The translations under genes were made by a program, and so were the position numbers. A stretch of DNA of 64,000 nucleotides from positions 1,470,828 to 1,534,827 of the forward strand of contig FN649745.1 of assembly GCA_000310025.1 (NCBI GenBank), in the 5' to 3' direction. Each line of letters starts with the position of its first letter. The stretch's first letter is position 1. The notes below the pieces were generated by a model. The model was given only the letters and a program-made list of their open reading frames with translations, was not told the DNA's origin and did not search any database. Of this stretch, positions 12,548 through 27,500 are shown piece after piece. The stretch comes from Ectocarpus siliculosus. Its lineage: Eukaryota; Sar; Phaeophyceae; Ectocarpales; Ectocarpaceae.

Positions 12548-15500
12548 ACTGCCCTATCTCCTCCTTGAGCAGCAGCATCGGCAGCAGCACCGCTGTCCTG
12601 AGCAACTACACCAGGCGAGCCCGTCGAAACGTCCGCAGCCCCCAGCAATTCTAGATTCGCTGAATCTCTTTCCATCGCCAGTTCCTTGGCGGGGTCGTCG
12701 AACATCTCGGAGACGCGAGTGAGCCACGCCTTGTCGAAAAGAGCCCGCACTTCCGCGGCGGCCGCGTCGTCCGGGTTGAACGAGGCCGAAAAGAACGACC
12801 GAGACAGAGCGGGCAGCAGCCGACGGGCTTCTTTGTTCACTGCCTCGTTACCACTGGACAAGGAGGAGGAGGAGGAGGAGGAGGAGGAGGAGGAGGAGGA
12901 GGAGGAGGAGGAGGAGGAGGAGGAGGAGGAGGAGGAGGAGGAGGAGGAGGAGGAGGAGGAGGAGGAGGAGGAGGAGGAGGAGGAGGAGGAGGAGGACGGG
13001 TGGGTGGGTGGAGTAGTTGAGATGGTGGGAGTGACGACGGTGGGAAAGGCGACAGTGGGAATGACGCTCACACACTACTTTGCTTCGAAGCTGTTGGGCT
13101 TAACCAATTCCTATGCTGAGTGGAGGAAGCGGTTTTTCACGGATAGGTGGTGTCAGAGGGACAGACGGTGGGGAGAACCCGCCACCTTAAAAAGCGGGCG
13201 ACATAATGAATAGTAGAGATGTGGTGAAGGGAAGTTGGGGTTACCGCGTAGTCCCTTGTTTTCTTAGGGGCCACGTCGGGATGGAGCCATCAAACGGCGG
13301 TAATATGTATGTATTGCTAGATGTCACGAGTGCATTTGGTGGCACACGTCCACCAGTTACTCAACAACATCGTTGTTGGCATTACTACTACTGATGAGGA
13401 GAGGGTACTCGAGATCGGAAAGGTACTGTGACTACATACTTGCAAGGGAGGACCTTGGCACCCGTGTTTGATCACGGTATGCAGCTGCGTGATCCTACAG
13501 CAGTTAGATAGTAAGTTTTAAAAGAAGATAGGCAATATGCGGACTCTTCCCGAACTACGATAGTTTGTCCACGTACGTACATTCATGTTCAATGGAACAT
13601 TATCTACAGGCTACCCAACATCCGCTTCGTATTTCATAATTTTATGACAGCAGTGCAGAAACATGATCCACTTTTTCTTTTATCATTTTTTGTGCTGCGA
13701 TGGGTTCCGTCCTGATGTCCGTGATTGGACACCCAGGAAACATCGGATTCACTCACCGGCGACGCCGTTGTTCCACATTTTTTGCCTCCCCAACCCTACG
13801 AACCCCGCGGCGACGGGAAGCAGGCGCAGGTGGCGGGGCGACGTAGATGGGTAGCAAGTCATTTAAAGAATCAGCGTGCGGGTTGGAAAATTCTCCATCG
13901 AATGAACAACCAGCGTATGGCAGCAAAAAATATCAATGATATTCGTTACCGCAGCAAACTCTACCAACGCGCGGCATGACATAGGCACTCAATGGCACGT
14001 ATGTATTAGATCGCAAGCGCAGGGCTGGATAACTACAGAAGAAAATATCTGACGCTCTCTTCACATGTGTATTCCTGGCGTCTCAGAACCTTTTGATTGG
14101 CGAGCTCAAGCACAGGCAAGTCGAATGAGTCTTCGCCACCCTCCACGCAGTGGAGTGTGGGCGTTCGCATAATCTCCTTTGCCATTTATCATGAACTCCA
14201 GGGCTGCTGCCCCTCGATATTACGAGCGACCACTTACTGATCGCAGCCTAGGTGGTTGACAGCTTCACTTTCCTCGCCCATTAGCTGCCCATCCGCCTCA
14301 AGCAGAGCCAAGACTCTCTCTTCCGCACGAGCCTGCACCCACACAATGTCGCCTTGCACCCTGTGGTGCACGCATGACCAATATGTCTAAGTAACCAGGC
14401 TCAAATACGCGCGGAGTGCGGGGTGATGAGACCGACATTTTCCTTGAACCTTAGGAATATTGTGGGATATACCGAGATGAATAACCCCACATGCGTGCAG
14501 GCGATTGAAGAAGTTGACGGTTTGTCTCAATTACATACCATTTGTTGAAAAACCTCGCACAGAAACAAGCTCATGATCGACAGAACCCTCACGAAGTAAC
14601 AGCGTGCATGTGCAGTAGTTGCCCTTTCGAAATGGACGTCACCTGATGCCGAAAAGCTTTTCAGCCTTAACGTTGAAAGGAGCCGGGCACGACGAGTCTA
14701 GGGCATAGACTAGAGGACCGTTGACGTTGAGCTGGTGGATCGGCGGCACGACGAGACACGAGGGGTTTGGGAAGAAAGATGCAGTCAGGCAAATCCTGTA
14801 GCCGTAGCCCCCTGCGGTACTTCTCGGCTTCAAGTCAACACTCGAGGAAAGTACATTGCTTCCTAGCTATGATCACAGTTTGTAGGCAAATACCAGTTCA
14901 TGTGGAATTGTCGATCGGGCATCACTCAAACGTTTATCTTTCCACAGGAAATATCAATAGAGTTCTATGTAAGCGACTCGTCCCTTGACCAATGGTCGTC
15001 GTAGTTCTTCGAGGACGTACTTGCCGCATTCCAGTACATGTATATATGAGAACCATGATGCTTCAACAAGTCATACTTACCGCACGCAGTTCCTGGCCGG
15101 CAGGGCAGCCCACCAGTTTCCCGATCGTCTCCCTCCATGACCCTGACCCGAGATGGAGGCGCCTCACCGGCACGACCACGTTCGCCCGAACAAGCAGCAT
15201 ACTGAATGCATTGTTGTGTTTATGTCGTTGATGTCCCTCCCCGTCCGGTGGGTTATAGAGACCCTCATTCGTATTGGGAGTCTCCTCGAAGGTGTCCATC
15301 CCCCCCTTTTGCGACCTGGTGTGGGAGGAAGTGCGCTTGGAGGCGTCGCCGATGGCTTCTTGGACCACGGCAAACATTTCCGCGTCCCCCCTCCTCGCTT
15401 CCGCGTAGCGAGCATCCCGACACGCTCGCCGTCGTTTCTTCCGCAATCGGCACTCTTGCTTGTGTTCCGCGTCCACATAGAGCGATTCCCGTCGCTCCTT

Positions 15501-18500
15501 ACATTCCGTATCTGCTGCAACAGGTGCACCACCCTTGATACAAGAACTAGTGGCAACATTTATCCGTAGAGGCAACGTTGCCTGGTCTTCTCCGCCCTCA
15601 TTCTTGTGGACTTCTGTTGGTAGTGTGCCGTCACCCTCAACGGTAGTCTTTGGGGAAGTGGAAGGGGATGGGGGAACCTTGACGTGGAGAGCTACGGTCG
15701 TCGAAGAGTCAGGGAGGTACGCCTCCACTCGAATAACGGTGCGTACCTCGCACCGCCCCGCATCACGATCGTCCTGCTCGTGCCCGGCGGTGCCATCGCA
15801 GTCGCACGTGTTCGCGGCGGCCGGTTCGAGGACCGCTCTCACTACGGCTACAACCGAAGTCGCCCTCGTCGTCACCGTCGTCGTACCCGCACTGCTGCCA
15901 TTCCTGTTCTTATCATCCACCCTCCCACATCCTCGCTCTAGTCGCAGCACTTGTTGCACTAGAGGCGTGGGCCGGCTGTCGCCGTTTGGTCGCCGTTGCA
16001 TAACGCCAGCATAGCACGCGAAGGATGCTGATCCTGATCCTGATCCAGATCTTGCTCCATGCCGCTCGAGGAAGCCTTCTCCTCGATACCGACGCTCTGA
16101 CGGCACCAACCCCTTCTCTAGCCCTTCCGGCAAGCGAGAAACACAAACACCCCGCAAAGGTGCGGGCAATACCTCTTCATCTCTCGTCCTCCCTACCGCG
16201 GTTCCCGTGCCGCCCTTGGCTTCCCCCGGTGGTGCGACTACCTCCCGTCCCCTCTGCAGCACAAACGACCGGCCCAACTTGGTTTTCGCCAGCGACCTTT
16301 TTGCCACCGGCGTTGCCGTTGTTGTTGGCTCCTCCGCTCCATCCAGAACGTGAAACCGCCGGAGTGTGGAAGCGCCTTTTCTACCTCGGTTGTCGTCGTT
16401 GGACGTGGTAGCGTCCATCATTTGTAGCAGCGGGAGGGCCCCTTGTTCACCACCTTCGTTGGGGCGGGTCTCCAATCGCAGGAGGGGCAGCATTTCCCCG
16501 GCGGCTTGTCGCGCGGACACGAGGTCTTGTTCTGCCCAAATCTTGGCTTGCGCCTGTTCCTGGCGGAGAAGCGCTTCGACGCGGTTTTGGTTGCGAGTCT
16601 TTGATTGGATCGGACGAGCACACAACGACGACCATGAAGGTAGGGTATGAGGGTCAGCGATTCAAAAGGGGGAAAGCTAGTAGTGATGTTGTGTTTAGAA
16701 CGGAAATTGCACTTGCCGTGTTGAACCCGTCCGTAGCAGCACGTGTGTCGACTATGCAGGAAGACTCTGATCGTGTGCGGGAGAGCACGAAGATAGCGTT
16801 TCATTCTGGGTTCCACGTTTTTCAATGTGCTGCTCCTCTCCGGAAGACACCGAACTATGGTACCTAAAGGCCCTTCGCTTCCTCGTTTGTTTGGACTACG
16901 ACAGACGCCCCTCTCGTGCTAGATAAAGTCGGCTGAACGTGCCGAGTCAGGCGGCGAAATCGGGCTCGCGCATTTTCTCAACCTGAACAAATACTATATT
17001 GTTCTTCAGCAGTGAAACTGGCGCCGACCTGTACCGCATCACACTTACTCTCGTGGTAAACACGGCCGCCGCAAGCCTCGATGACCGGCGAGCCTCTTCG
17101 ACCGCCGCCGCTCTCCCCGCCGCCTCCTTGTCCAGTCTGGACACACCCCGGCCGACCAGCCTCGACCTTTGGTCTTCATGGGCCATCGCCGCAATCGCCT
17201 CTCTCTCCAGGCGCGCTCTCCTCTGCCCCGCCCCCTCCGGCCTCAGCGTAACCGACAGCCCCCCACTTTTTTCTCCGAGTTCTTCATTTTTCAATGGCTT
17301 TGAGCCCTCCCCAACGCTGCTGCAAGTGTGGTTTCTTCCTAGGGGCAGCAAGCCGGCGCCGCGGCCTCTCTCACCGTTCGTGTGACTCCCACGAGGCCCG
17401 ACGGCGGTCACCGCCGCTACCGGCGCCGATGCCGCTGGAGCACCCTGAAGCAAGCTAACCTTTGCCTGAAACCACGTTTTTCCGTCCGGGGTCCACGGGC
17501 TCTCGTGGATGGGCAGCAAGTGTTCATCGCTGTCGATGTCCGGCCGCAAGACGAGGACGAAGTCGGACGGCGAGAGCTCCGGAGAATGCTGCTGTTGTAG
17601 TGTTCCTCGGAGAGGGTCGCGATCCACCGGAGCGTTGATCGCTGCCGCCCAAGCCTGGGTCGAGTTCGGCATTTGGTTGTACGTTGCGTGGGGAGGTATT
17701 CATGGCGGGAGTCTTTCTGATACTGTTCAGGTTACAAAGAGGTAACCATTTACCTCCCTGCACCTATATATTTCAGTTCACCACGGCACTAGCTGTGAGG
17801 TGAGGTATCATGACCTTCCACACGGCAGTAGAAGCCACCCCCCTACGCTCGAGCACTCGAAAAGGAGCCAGCACAAACCAATCGCAAACTGGAGGATACT
17901 TTTTGCAGGACCGTCGCCCTCGACACGCTTTAGACTGCTGCTCCGTTCGGCGGTGTTAGTCTGGAAGCGCCACGGCAAGGGTCGACGGTTCGGGCGCTGG
18001 TGTTTTGCAGAGTTCCCCTACCAACTACCTACCAGAGATGTTTTCCTCATGAAAATAGACAACACCATTGCATTCCATGGTCTTGCACAGGCGAAACGTT
18101 ATCACACCTTGTATGACTTGTACGCCGCCCGGAGCTCGACCTCAATCCCAACATTGCCCGCCGCCACCACTTCTAAACCCTTCGAAGGGGTATCGTCGTT
18201 GCTGGCGGGCGCCGTCGTGCTGGGGCGCACATCTTCGAGGGCTATATGGTCTAGTAGATACCTGTTGAGTGCGATTATGGTAACGTGGAAGCCTTGTTGG
18301 CACGACCAATATTGATGTCCTTGTTGGTACGACCAATATTGAGATTTTGAAGAAGGGCCCCCGTTGTTTGGGAGCTAGTAAGCAGTGGCATCACACCCTC
18401 ACAGGGGGGCATCCCAAGGGGTATCGAGGAATATCGAACAAATAAACACGTTCGAGTTTCAACGGGGAGTAGGTACGTTTCTCAGACGGAGGTGTTCTTG

Positions 18501-21500
18501 TGGGGTGCATGCGGTCGAGACGACGGCGTTAAGGCGCCCGGCTGCTGGCCTCCTGTATGAATCGAGCGCTCACGTGGTTGTTGAGACACCCACCTTGTAG
18601 TGCCAACGACCTCGCTACCCGGAAAAGCAGCCGCCAGGAGACAATTTTCGGCGGTACCACGCCGCGCACTTCAAAACTGCTCTCATATAAACAATTGCTT
18701 TGGCGCTCCTGGAGAACCCCTGGTACATACTCTTATATCCTTTCGGCAGTCAGCCCTGAAAAGCGTTCCCTTTTCTAGGCCCCGTTCACCCTCACCGACA
18801 AAGCTCTGCCCGACGATCAGGAGCCAGGAGGTTTTCCATGTCCTTCCTCTCCGGTCCTTCCTCGGGCTGTTGCTGCCGCCGCTCCCTGTCCACAGCGCGA
18901 AGCACCGACCGCAACTCCTGATCTTTCACCTCCAAGCGGAGCACACCTCTATCGCTTGTGGCCAAACACGAAGGAGGACGAGATGGCGCATGGCTTTGCC
19001 CATGCTTCGCCGCCCGCCCCGTGTCCTCCTCCGACCCCGACCCCAGTCTCCGCTTCTGTTTCTTCGCGTCTCTTGCTTCCATCTCAACCAGGTAGTCCCC
19101 CCTCGCGGACACGAGCACTCTTGCCGTCACCGCCTTTCCCGAAGAGAAACGCTCCTCCGTCCAGACTGGCCCGCGGTACTGTTGGCAGGCGTTTCTGCCG
19201 TTGCTAGCGGTGCTGTGTGGAGCTTCGGTCGAGATGAGAGCCAGGTGCGGCATTTCTCCGTCGATGGGACGCCGCCACCAGCGGCCACTCTCACCCGGAA
19301 GGATCACATCCAGACGGTTCAAGACCTGTTTGTTGTGATTGGCGATGTCCAGATCGACTCTTGCGGATGAGTGGGGGCCTGGTGGTGCCATGATCTAGTG
19401 CGGGTTGGCCGCGGCAGAGAGACAGGCGGAGATGTGTATGGCGGGAGCGGAGTCTTCGACATAGCCTACGGCAATGGTACCAGAGGGCCTTTGGGGAGGA
19501 CACGTTTCTGCGTCCCAGGCAGTTTTCCGTCCTGTTCGCCTGGCACTCCGCAAAGTCTGCGAGCCTGCCGAACCAACCGACATCCTGAGGAGTGTCACAG
19601 AGGACGGAGCCCCTGAGACAACAGGAAATGTATGCTCAACACTATTACGTTGATCTGCACCGATAAACACAAATTGTTGCACCTGCCGCATGAGCTTCCT
19701 AGGGAACGTGCCCGTCCTGACAGCGAGCAAGTAGGCCGCCGCCGCCGCTCGGTCAGAAGGCAGCAGGCTCCCGAGTACCTCACGCACACTCGTCTGCTCA
19801 TGAAATGGATGGGTTGATGGGTGGGTAAGCACGTGTATTGGTCGGTGGATGAAGGGTGAATTGATGAGCAGGGAAAGCAAGGCGAAACGACGAGGGTTTG
19901 ACTTCGGGTCTATTCGTTGTTTGTTTTGGCATCTTGACGTGGCTATCACTCACTGTAGTGCACGAATGCAACCACAAACACTCCACCATCGCCACTGTCA
20001 CCACAACCACGATTACAAGTAAGAGCACGAGCAACGCTAGCCCTACCACCTCTACCGAAAACCAACAGAAAGTGGTCAAAAGGGAAAAATTCCCCTCCGT
20101 GATGAGACCCGTACGACAGCCCTTTTAGGTGGGTCCTTCACGGAGAGATTTTTTTCTTGTCGAGCACCCGCTGACAAAAGCCCCGAACGTGGAAGCAGAA
20201 CGAAGCGACAACAGGGACGACTACGATGGGGAAGATATTTTTCTTGCGATGGCACAGTAGATGGGTGCTGCTGACATTTACCTCCAAAGTCATGGTGGAA
20301 GTCGTGGTGGGGTCATACGCCTCGAAGAAGAGGTCGCCCCACGTCTCGTACACCGCCACTGCTGCCCAGCCCGTGCCCAGGCGGCGGAATTGCCGGAAGA
20401 TCTCCGTCCCTCGGCCACTTGAACGGCCGATGACAGCGTCTTGGTGCCACAGGCTCTCTAACAACCGAGATTTAAGCTCTGTTGTTTTGGCCGTGCAGTG
20501 TATGGAAGCAGAGTCAGGAAACAGTGAAAGGTAACCAAGAATTGCTTTCGAAATACGATTTACTTTGTGGTGTCGCCAAATACTGTAAGATGCGATTTTT
20601 GTGTTTGGCTGTTGTAGTCTGACGTGCACCGCAGGTCGCGGCCGGAATGTGTCCGAAAAGGACGTGGAGTAACGCGTGCAATCCTGTCGCTTCCTTGTTG
20701 TTGTCCTCACCGGCGCTTCGGCGGATCAGGAAGAGCTTTCCGATTGCCAACTCGTGTTGGTAGATGTCCAGCTTTAAAGACTCTACGAACACCTGCGGGA
20801 TGCAGGTGAGTATGACGGAGGCAGGAAAGTTGTGCGTGTGAGGTGTACTCATCGCCAGTGATCCAAGCGTATACAAAATACTAACTTGTACCAAACCTAG
20901 ATACGACACGCCTTTGCTGATGTAAGTAAAAATTGTGAACACTGGGGGGGAATACAAGGTTTGTCATCGCTCTAACCAGGCTAAGTACTGGCGGTGGGCT
21001 GCTCGTCATTAGATGTAGCAATGAGAAAATTGAACTGGACGACGCCTTTAAGAACACTGTAGTTCACACTACGTATTCTGTACTATTGAACTAAATTACG
21101 AAGTTGTTGTCCACTCCCTCTAGGGCGAGTTCCTCCTTGCGTCCTACCTCTCAACTTCTTCCGTACTCGTTATATACATCGCTTTCTTCACCTAACCCCA
21201 ACACCCCTGCGAGGCCTCCTTACCCTCGCCATCTAACCCCAACCGTACCTGCAAGATCTCCTTCCTCCTCGCCTCCTGCACGCGGCCGATGGCGGCGTAG
21301 CCGCCCTCCATAACTATGGGCGCCACCAGCTCCTTTCCCCGACGACCCCCGACCTTCTCCGACACCACCGACATCACCTGAAGTGAGTCCCGCCCGCAGG
21401 CCAGCCCCACCGCCGAAAGGAAAAGCAAACAATAGAGAATGTACGAATGCATTAGAATATTACCCCACGCGAAGAGTAAAACAGACGAGGAAAAACATGG

Positions 21501-24500
21501 ATAAATAGATTTCTTTTTTGCCGCTGATATGCGGACAATCTAGTACATTCCCTACATTTGTTCGTTTCGGCGTCCTTCGTAGCACTGCGCCCCCGCCTCG
21601 TCCGGGAAACTATTTGAGAGGATCGGGGCGGGGTACTACGAAGAAAAGCGCCTCGCACTCATCGACAAGGCCTGCCACTTGTATGCACTGCTGTCTGCTT
21701 TTACCTCAGCTGCGCTCATGGTGACGGAGAAAAGGTCCACGGCCTTGTCATCTCCTGGTTACGGCGAAGGACGAAAATACGAACACGAAAACTAGCAATG
21801 AGTGATTCATTATGTCGATCAGCAGAGAACCGACGTGCAGTCACGTCCATTTAATCCACATGACTTAAACGAGAGACTCATCATGATGGTGTTGGTCGGC
21901 CAACAGCTCCTCCTACAGGCGGCAGGCAGTGGTGGACAACTGTGTCAACGTTAGCAAGAGTGAAGGGAATACAGATTGGTTGTTCAAATGAATGGTTGGG
22001 TGTGTTTCGTTAGTGTTTGGGGCATATGCCAGTAGGGTTTTCGGTGTATCGGGCGCATTGTCAAGAATCGTGGTCCAAACCCACTTCGATCGTGTTAACA
22101 ACGATAGAATTGACAAAGACGACGGCGGGCAGCTGCACAAGAGGTGGGAAAATTATGAACGAGATGTATGTTGGAGCACCGTAGCGGTTTTGCTCATACT
22201 TGACCAGGAAAATAAATTCTCCATGTACAACGCTGGCGCCACCGCGTTCACATGACCATGATACTGTCCCCGGCTTCACACAAGCATGACCAACTCAGCA
22301 GTGGCGCTTTGTGGAGAATTCACCTGCAGCGGTTACCCTGACCGTCCCTGTCCTTGCATCCCTTCTGATCGTCGCAACGCAAAACTTTCGCTTCGACTCT
22401 ATAACGCTGACGTAACTCAGCTCCGGCGTTTCCAGCACCATGCCTCCTCGAAAAAGGGCATCCCACTGCAATTTGGGTGGTAGGGCATCATTTCGGTCGA
22501 ACAGGGGAGGCAAGGGGGGGAGGAAAAAATGAGGGAGCAACGGCCGGCGTGGTCTCTAGCCGTGCCGTGAACTACATATACTGCAAATGTGAGCGGTGTG
22601 GCTCCACAGGTACACCCGGGAAGGACGTACTATCATATTTTTGCGGTCGGCAAGTGGCTGCATCCTGTGCAAGGGAAGAGAGATAAACGAGGGAAGCGCA
22701 TGGAAAACCGCCACTGCAGCGGATGCACGAGAGCGACAGACCTTCACCATCAATGGACAAGACTAACTCGAGAGACTGCTTTACCCCGTGCCCTAATGCT
22801 TTCGACAACGTTGCGCTGGGGTAAGCTCCCACGTCGAAGAAGGCCGAGTAGGACACCCAACAAGATCTTTGGAGATGTGTTCGGTTTCTTCACCTTGCGG
22901 TTTCGTCCGTGGTGCCGAATATTCGGGGTCTCGGGGAACAAGATCCCGATTCCTTGCGAGAAACAAAAAGCATTGCTGCCGGGTATATCACCTGCTCGCG
23001 GTCGTGTCCCCCTTCTTCGATCACCAGTCGCTTCTGCAGCCGCCCGGCGGCCTTCACGGTTGGCCTCGAGAGGATAGTCAGCAGCTTCAGAGCCCTAGTA
23101 GCTGTGTCGATCGCCTGTTCGTCGAATTGTAAGGGTTGCGCGCACCATCGATCCGCCCCAACCCCGCCCATGCACACCGAAAGGTTAAGGAGCTGCTGCG
23201 ACCATGAGTGGCTTTCGACCTGATTACCACAAAAGTGCCTTAGCCGTTGTGCTGTGCCGTAAAAACGATGTATGGTTGAAATACCGGCATTCATTTTTGA
23301 CACAGCCCATGTCACGTCAAACGGAAGACCAAAAACAATTCAAACTTAGTTGCTAGGGAGCAATCACCGGTACCTTGTTCTTCGCACAACAGGTGTCGAC
23401 CGGAGATCGTCTGTGTCCCGGGTTCGTCCGATTCTTGACGCATTGGGTGGATAGTGAGGAAACAATGGCACAAATGGAAGAATTCTCCAACGTCTACCAC
23501 AAAATGGAACAGTATGCATCAGCCTTGCCCTTCCGTCCTTGATCAACTTCATACTGAGCAACATTGCCTGAAACACGCCAAAACTGATTTCACGTGCCTA
23601 TACAGGATCCGTACGCGACCCGACCCAGCCCGATGCGACGAAAACCCACCTCCTTGGCCTTCTTTTCCAAGCTTTCCACTAGTGTGGTGCCCTCTCCCAA
23701 CGCCTTGCCGGCCCTCTCTGCCTTGGCCCTGGCTTCGTTAGCCCGGTGCTTCGAAGCTGCCCGGTCTTCTCGGGCACGGTACACGGCATCTCGCGCAAAG
23801 AGCCGGGCCTGCTTGCAAGTGATGTTCTCCGTCACTCTTACTTATTTACCAGTCTACAGAGGCAACAGGAGACTTGTTAACCAACTTTCGAAAGAAGACA
23901 CTGCCCGAGGACTACCTGATCAAAGTGCTGGACTACCCCATCCCCCTTTCGCGGGCAACGGGGCCCGCCACGCCTATCGAGAGAGCGGTATTGGCAACAA
24001 TTTGGAATATGTTTTGCAAGGGGCGATGTCGTTGACTGTGTCCTTAATACGTCAACTTGCTCCCCGTGGATAGCGAGACTATGTACCATACCTTTAGGGA
24101 TGAAGTGAGGGCTCGATCGGTCGCCCTCCGTTTGATTAGCTGCCTCCAGTTGTTGCCGTTCTCGAAGGGGTCCCACGCCTGCCATTTAGCACAGAAAAAC
24201 GGAACGGGTGGGTGTCGTCATAATGGGGGACTTGTGAACCGATCTGTAGAACGAACGCCGAGGGCACTCTGTCTGTATCAACAGCGCTACAGAACAATCC
24301 CGATCAGAGGAGTGAGGTCAGCAAGAAGTGCGCTTGAGTTTAGAACTGTTGGTGTCTCTCTTGTGTCCGCTTCTTGTGTACGAACGGCACGTTTCTCCAG
24401 CTTTGAAATCACACAGCAGTAGGTGGTGAATGGTAACGCTTCACTTGCAACAGGCCGAACTGTGGCACCATCCCGAAAGATGTCATTTATTTACTCTCGC

Positions 24501-27500
24501 AACCGGATACAACCAAAGAGTATTTTTCAGTGACGAAAAGGCTTAACCAACGAATACTAAACGATACCTGAGTCCAATCTTCCGTGTCTCTATTCTCCAT
24601 CTGCTGCACGCTCCTCCAGCTGAACGCCAGGGCTTCCCTGCTCTTCTCGCTCTCAGACAGGAACTTGAGCACCAGGTCCCGTCGCCGGCCGGCCACGTGT
24701 TCGGCGTTCATCTGCCACATCTCGTGCCAGGCTCGGGAACTCTCTTCCACGGCAGCAGCCTATCGTTGTGGGGTTCAATGGTTGGCAAGGGGTTTTGGTG
24801 CAAGAATAAGGGAGAGGGGGAATACTCTAGAAAACATTCTACGGCAGTAGTGACCACAGACCAAGATAGATATCGAAGAGCGAGACAGAGAGATAGGCAT
24901 AGAGACAGCCACCAACACAGGGGGAGAGAGACGGAGAGAAAGAAAAAAGAGAGAGTGTCGGTGGATCGGTTGCGTTTGGTTGGCTGGCACGGAAGGCTGG
25001 GCATCTCGCTGTAGCTTGTTTTGGGGATATGTTCATTGCTTGTGATCACGTTTCTCTCTTATATCGTTGCTGCTAGCCTGGAAACCACCTCCTTTTTCGA
25101 CTCACCTAGTTGCCCATGGACCTGTGTCCCGTATTTTTTGTTTCTCACCTCTGTGGCAGCTCGTCGCGCTATCACCGCGGCCTCGCTCAATTGCTGCAGA
25201 TCAAGGCGTGCATTCTCGGCACTCTGTTGCACCTTCCTGGCCTCGTGGCAAGGCTCCCAGAATGACCGAACAACCATACCGGCCTGCCCAAGAGTCAGGA
25301 AGGTAAGGCGCAGTGAACCGGTGAGAAGGGGGCAGGGAGGGCGCATGTCGATCACAGTGCTGATCGATTGGGTTATATTGTGGCATCGCCAAATATACTT
25401 AGGACACGCCAAGGAACATCCTAAATGGTACCATGCACTCGAACATGTTCCGGGCAGCGAGCGAAGTGCCGGCCTTTAGTACCACCAGAAGGCCCCCAAG
25501 AAAACAGACGTCGACTTTGTTTTTTCAGGCAAAATAACCGAGAACGGGAGAGCTTTGTCGTTCCTCCTACCTCCCTCCTGGGGTTCCCGTATCCGAGGAC
25601 GGTACCCCAAGGCAGAGGCCAGAGCTTAGCTGCCGCCATCACAAGTCCTTTCGCTTCTGATGCATTCTTGATGTCGACATTGTTGTTGCTGCCGCTTCGT
25701 GCTACGCATCTCTCATCAGCCCCTTCAAATGCCCTCTTCACCAAGAGATACTTGGTGAGATGTTTCCCCGGAACGGTCATTTGCACCTACCACGTACGAA
25801 GGTTTGCATATGGTCACAATTAGGGGATGAACTCCGTCGGTTCATGATCCCACGGAATATTTGAGGCATATTTGGTCGGGCTTTCGCTTGGGAGAGTCTC
25901 ATCTGACGGACGAACGTGAACGTTGGTTGTTGACTTTTGGTTCAGTACCATTTTGTTATGGAAGGGCTAGAGCTGGGGAATGAATTCAACTCCATGGTGA
26001 TTTACGTACCTCAACTTGGTACGGATGGGATGTTCGAGCGGTTGCTGCTCTTGCACCCAATTGATTGGTCTCATGGCTACGACATATCTCCTTTCAACGC
26101 CACCCATCACTGCCTTTTTTGACATCCGGCATCGACACACGTCCCCTCTACGGTCGATTAGGTGTCGAGGCAGGAATGGGGGCCACAGCAGCGACTTCTG
26201 CACGAAACAACCGCTGGTGAGCATTTTTCACGAAGATCATGTGGTAGTGGCTGTAGGGTCGTGGGCGAAGAAGCGGGTTGTTCTTCGACTGACATTGGCT
26301 GTGAAAGTATCCCTCAACAGCAGTAGGGAGGTGTACCTGTTCGCCGGTGATGGGATCGTAAGCAGTTAGCCTCACGGACTCCGGAGGCCTGACGGTTCTA
26401 CAGGTGCACACTCCTCTGAATATCTCCTCGACGTCGCGCTTGCAGCTCCAAACACGGTGAGCCGACCTGCTCGGAATATTACAAACACCAACCGTGGGCA
26501 TCTCCTGTACATTCGTAATTTGTTCGTGTCCGCGTTGCAATTCTCGGGGGCAGATTGAGGATTTGCAGGTGTTGGGGTCGGCAGCACATCAGCGTGAAAC
26601 GCATCTAGATATGTGCTCGTGTGAGTGTAGCTTGTACAAGGTATGTTATGTTGGTCATGTGTCTGGCGCCTGTATTCGTACACCTGTCGCGAACGAAAAT
26701 GTGTGAGCGACTGTAGTCACATGATTTGTTGAAATCGACGAATGGGTGGGGGCGAAGGCTGAGTATACTCATGTGATTGAACCCGCTCATCTTGACGATA
26801 TTCGACTGTGGCGACAAGCCAACCAAAAACGAGAATACCTATCCAGGGATTGGGAGGTTGAGATTGTTGCGGTGCGTTCCTGTGGCACGCCGATCTGCTG
26901 GGTCAGCAGTCAATACACGTTTTCTTGTTTTTAGCGTGGTCAGCGGGGTAGTGTGGTGCTTGCCGTGGCGTGCGCACCTTCCTTGGCACGCGCTGCACAA
27001 CTGACGCCATTCTGTGGCGGCCTTTGGGGCACCTCCAGCAATGTCCCGTTGCTCGAGGGGACAGGCGCTGACGATCATCCTACGTCCTTGCTGGAACACG
27101 CCCACGCTTGCCGTTACCGGTCTCCTGATAGGTGGAAAAGAAACAGACCGTCGGTCATGATCGAAAAAGTTTGCTCTTAGGGATAGGTTAGCGGTGCATT
27201 CAAGAAAGAGCAGCAATATGGACCCCCGCCGGGTCAAGGAAGACAAAATTGAACAAGGCAGGCGTGGTCGCAACAAAGAGAGATGTTGCGTCCTTTTCGT
27301 CTAAAACTCTTGCTGCATGTTGGGCTCCTTCAATAGAACACCCCAACTCCCAGCTACATATTGCACCCGATGTATCGCCTGACGAGGAACATGTCTCTAC
27401 GAGGGAGGGTTTCGTGTACCTGATAATTCGTGTCGCCCTTCGTAAGGACCTGTGAAGCATCTCGCCTACAGCCTCTTCGGCCACGACACCAGCAGCCGTC

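Noticed and set aside
12686-13213. Plus-strand 175-residue frame with a poly-Glu run
   Set aside because: It is the complement of the TCC microsatellite plus a real minus-strand exon; it has no domain and no splice partner.
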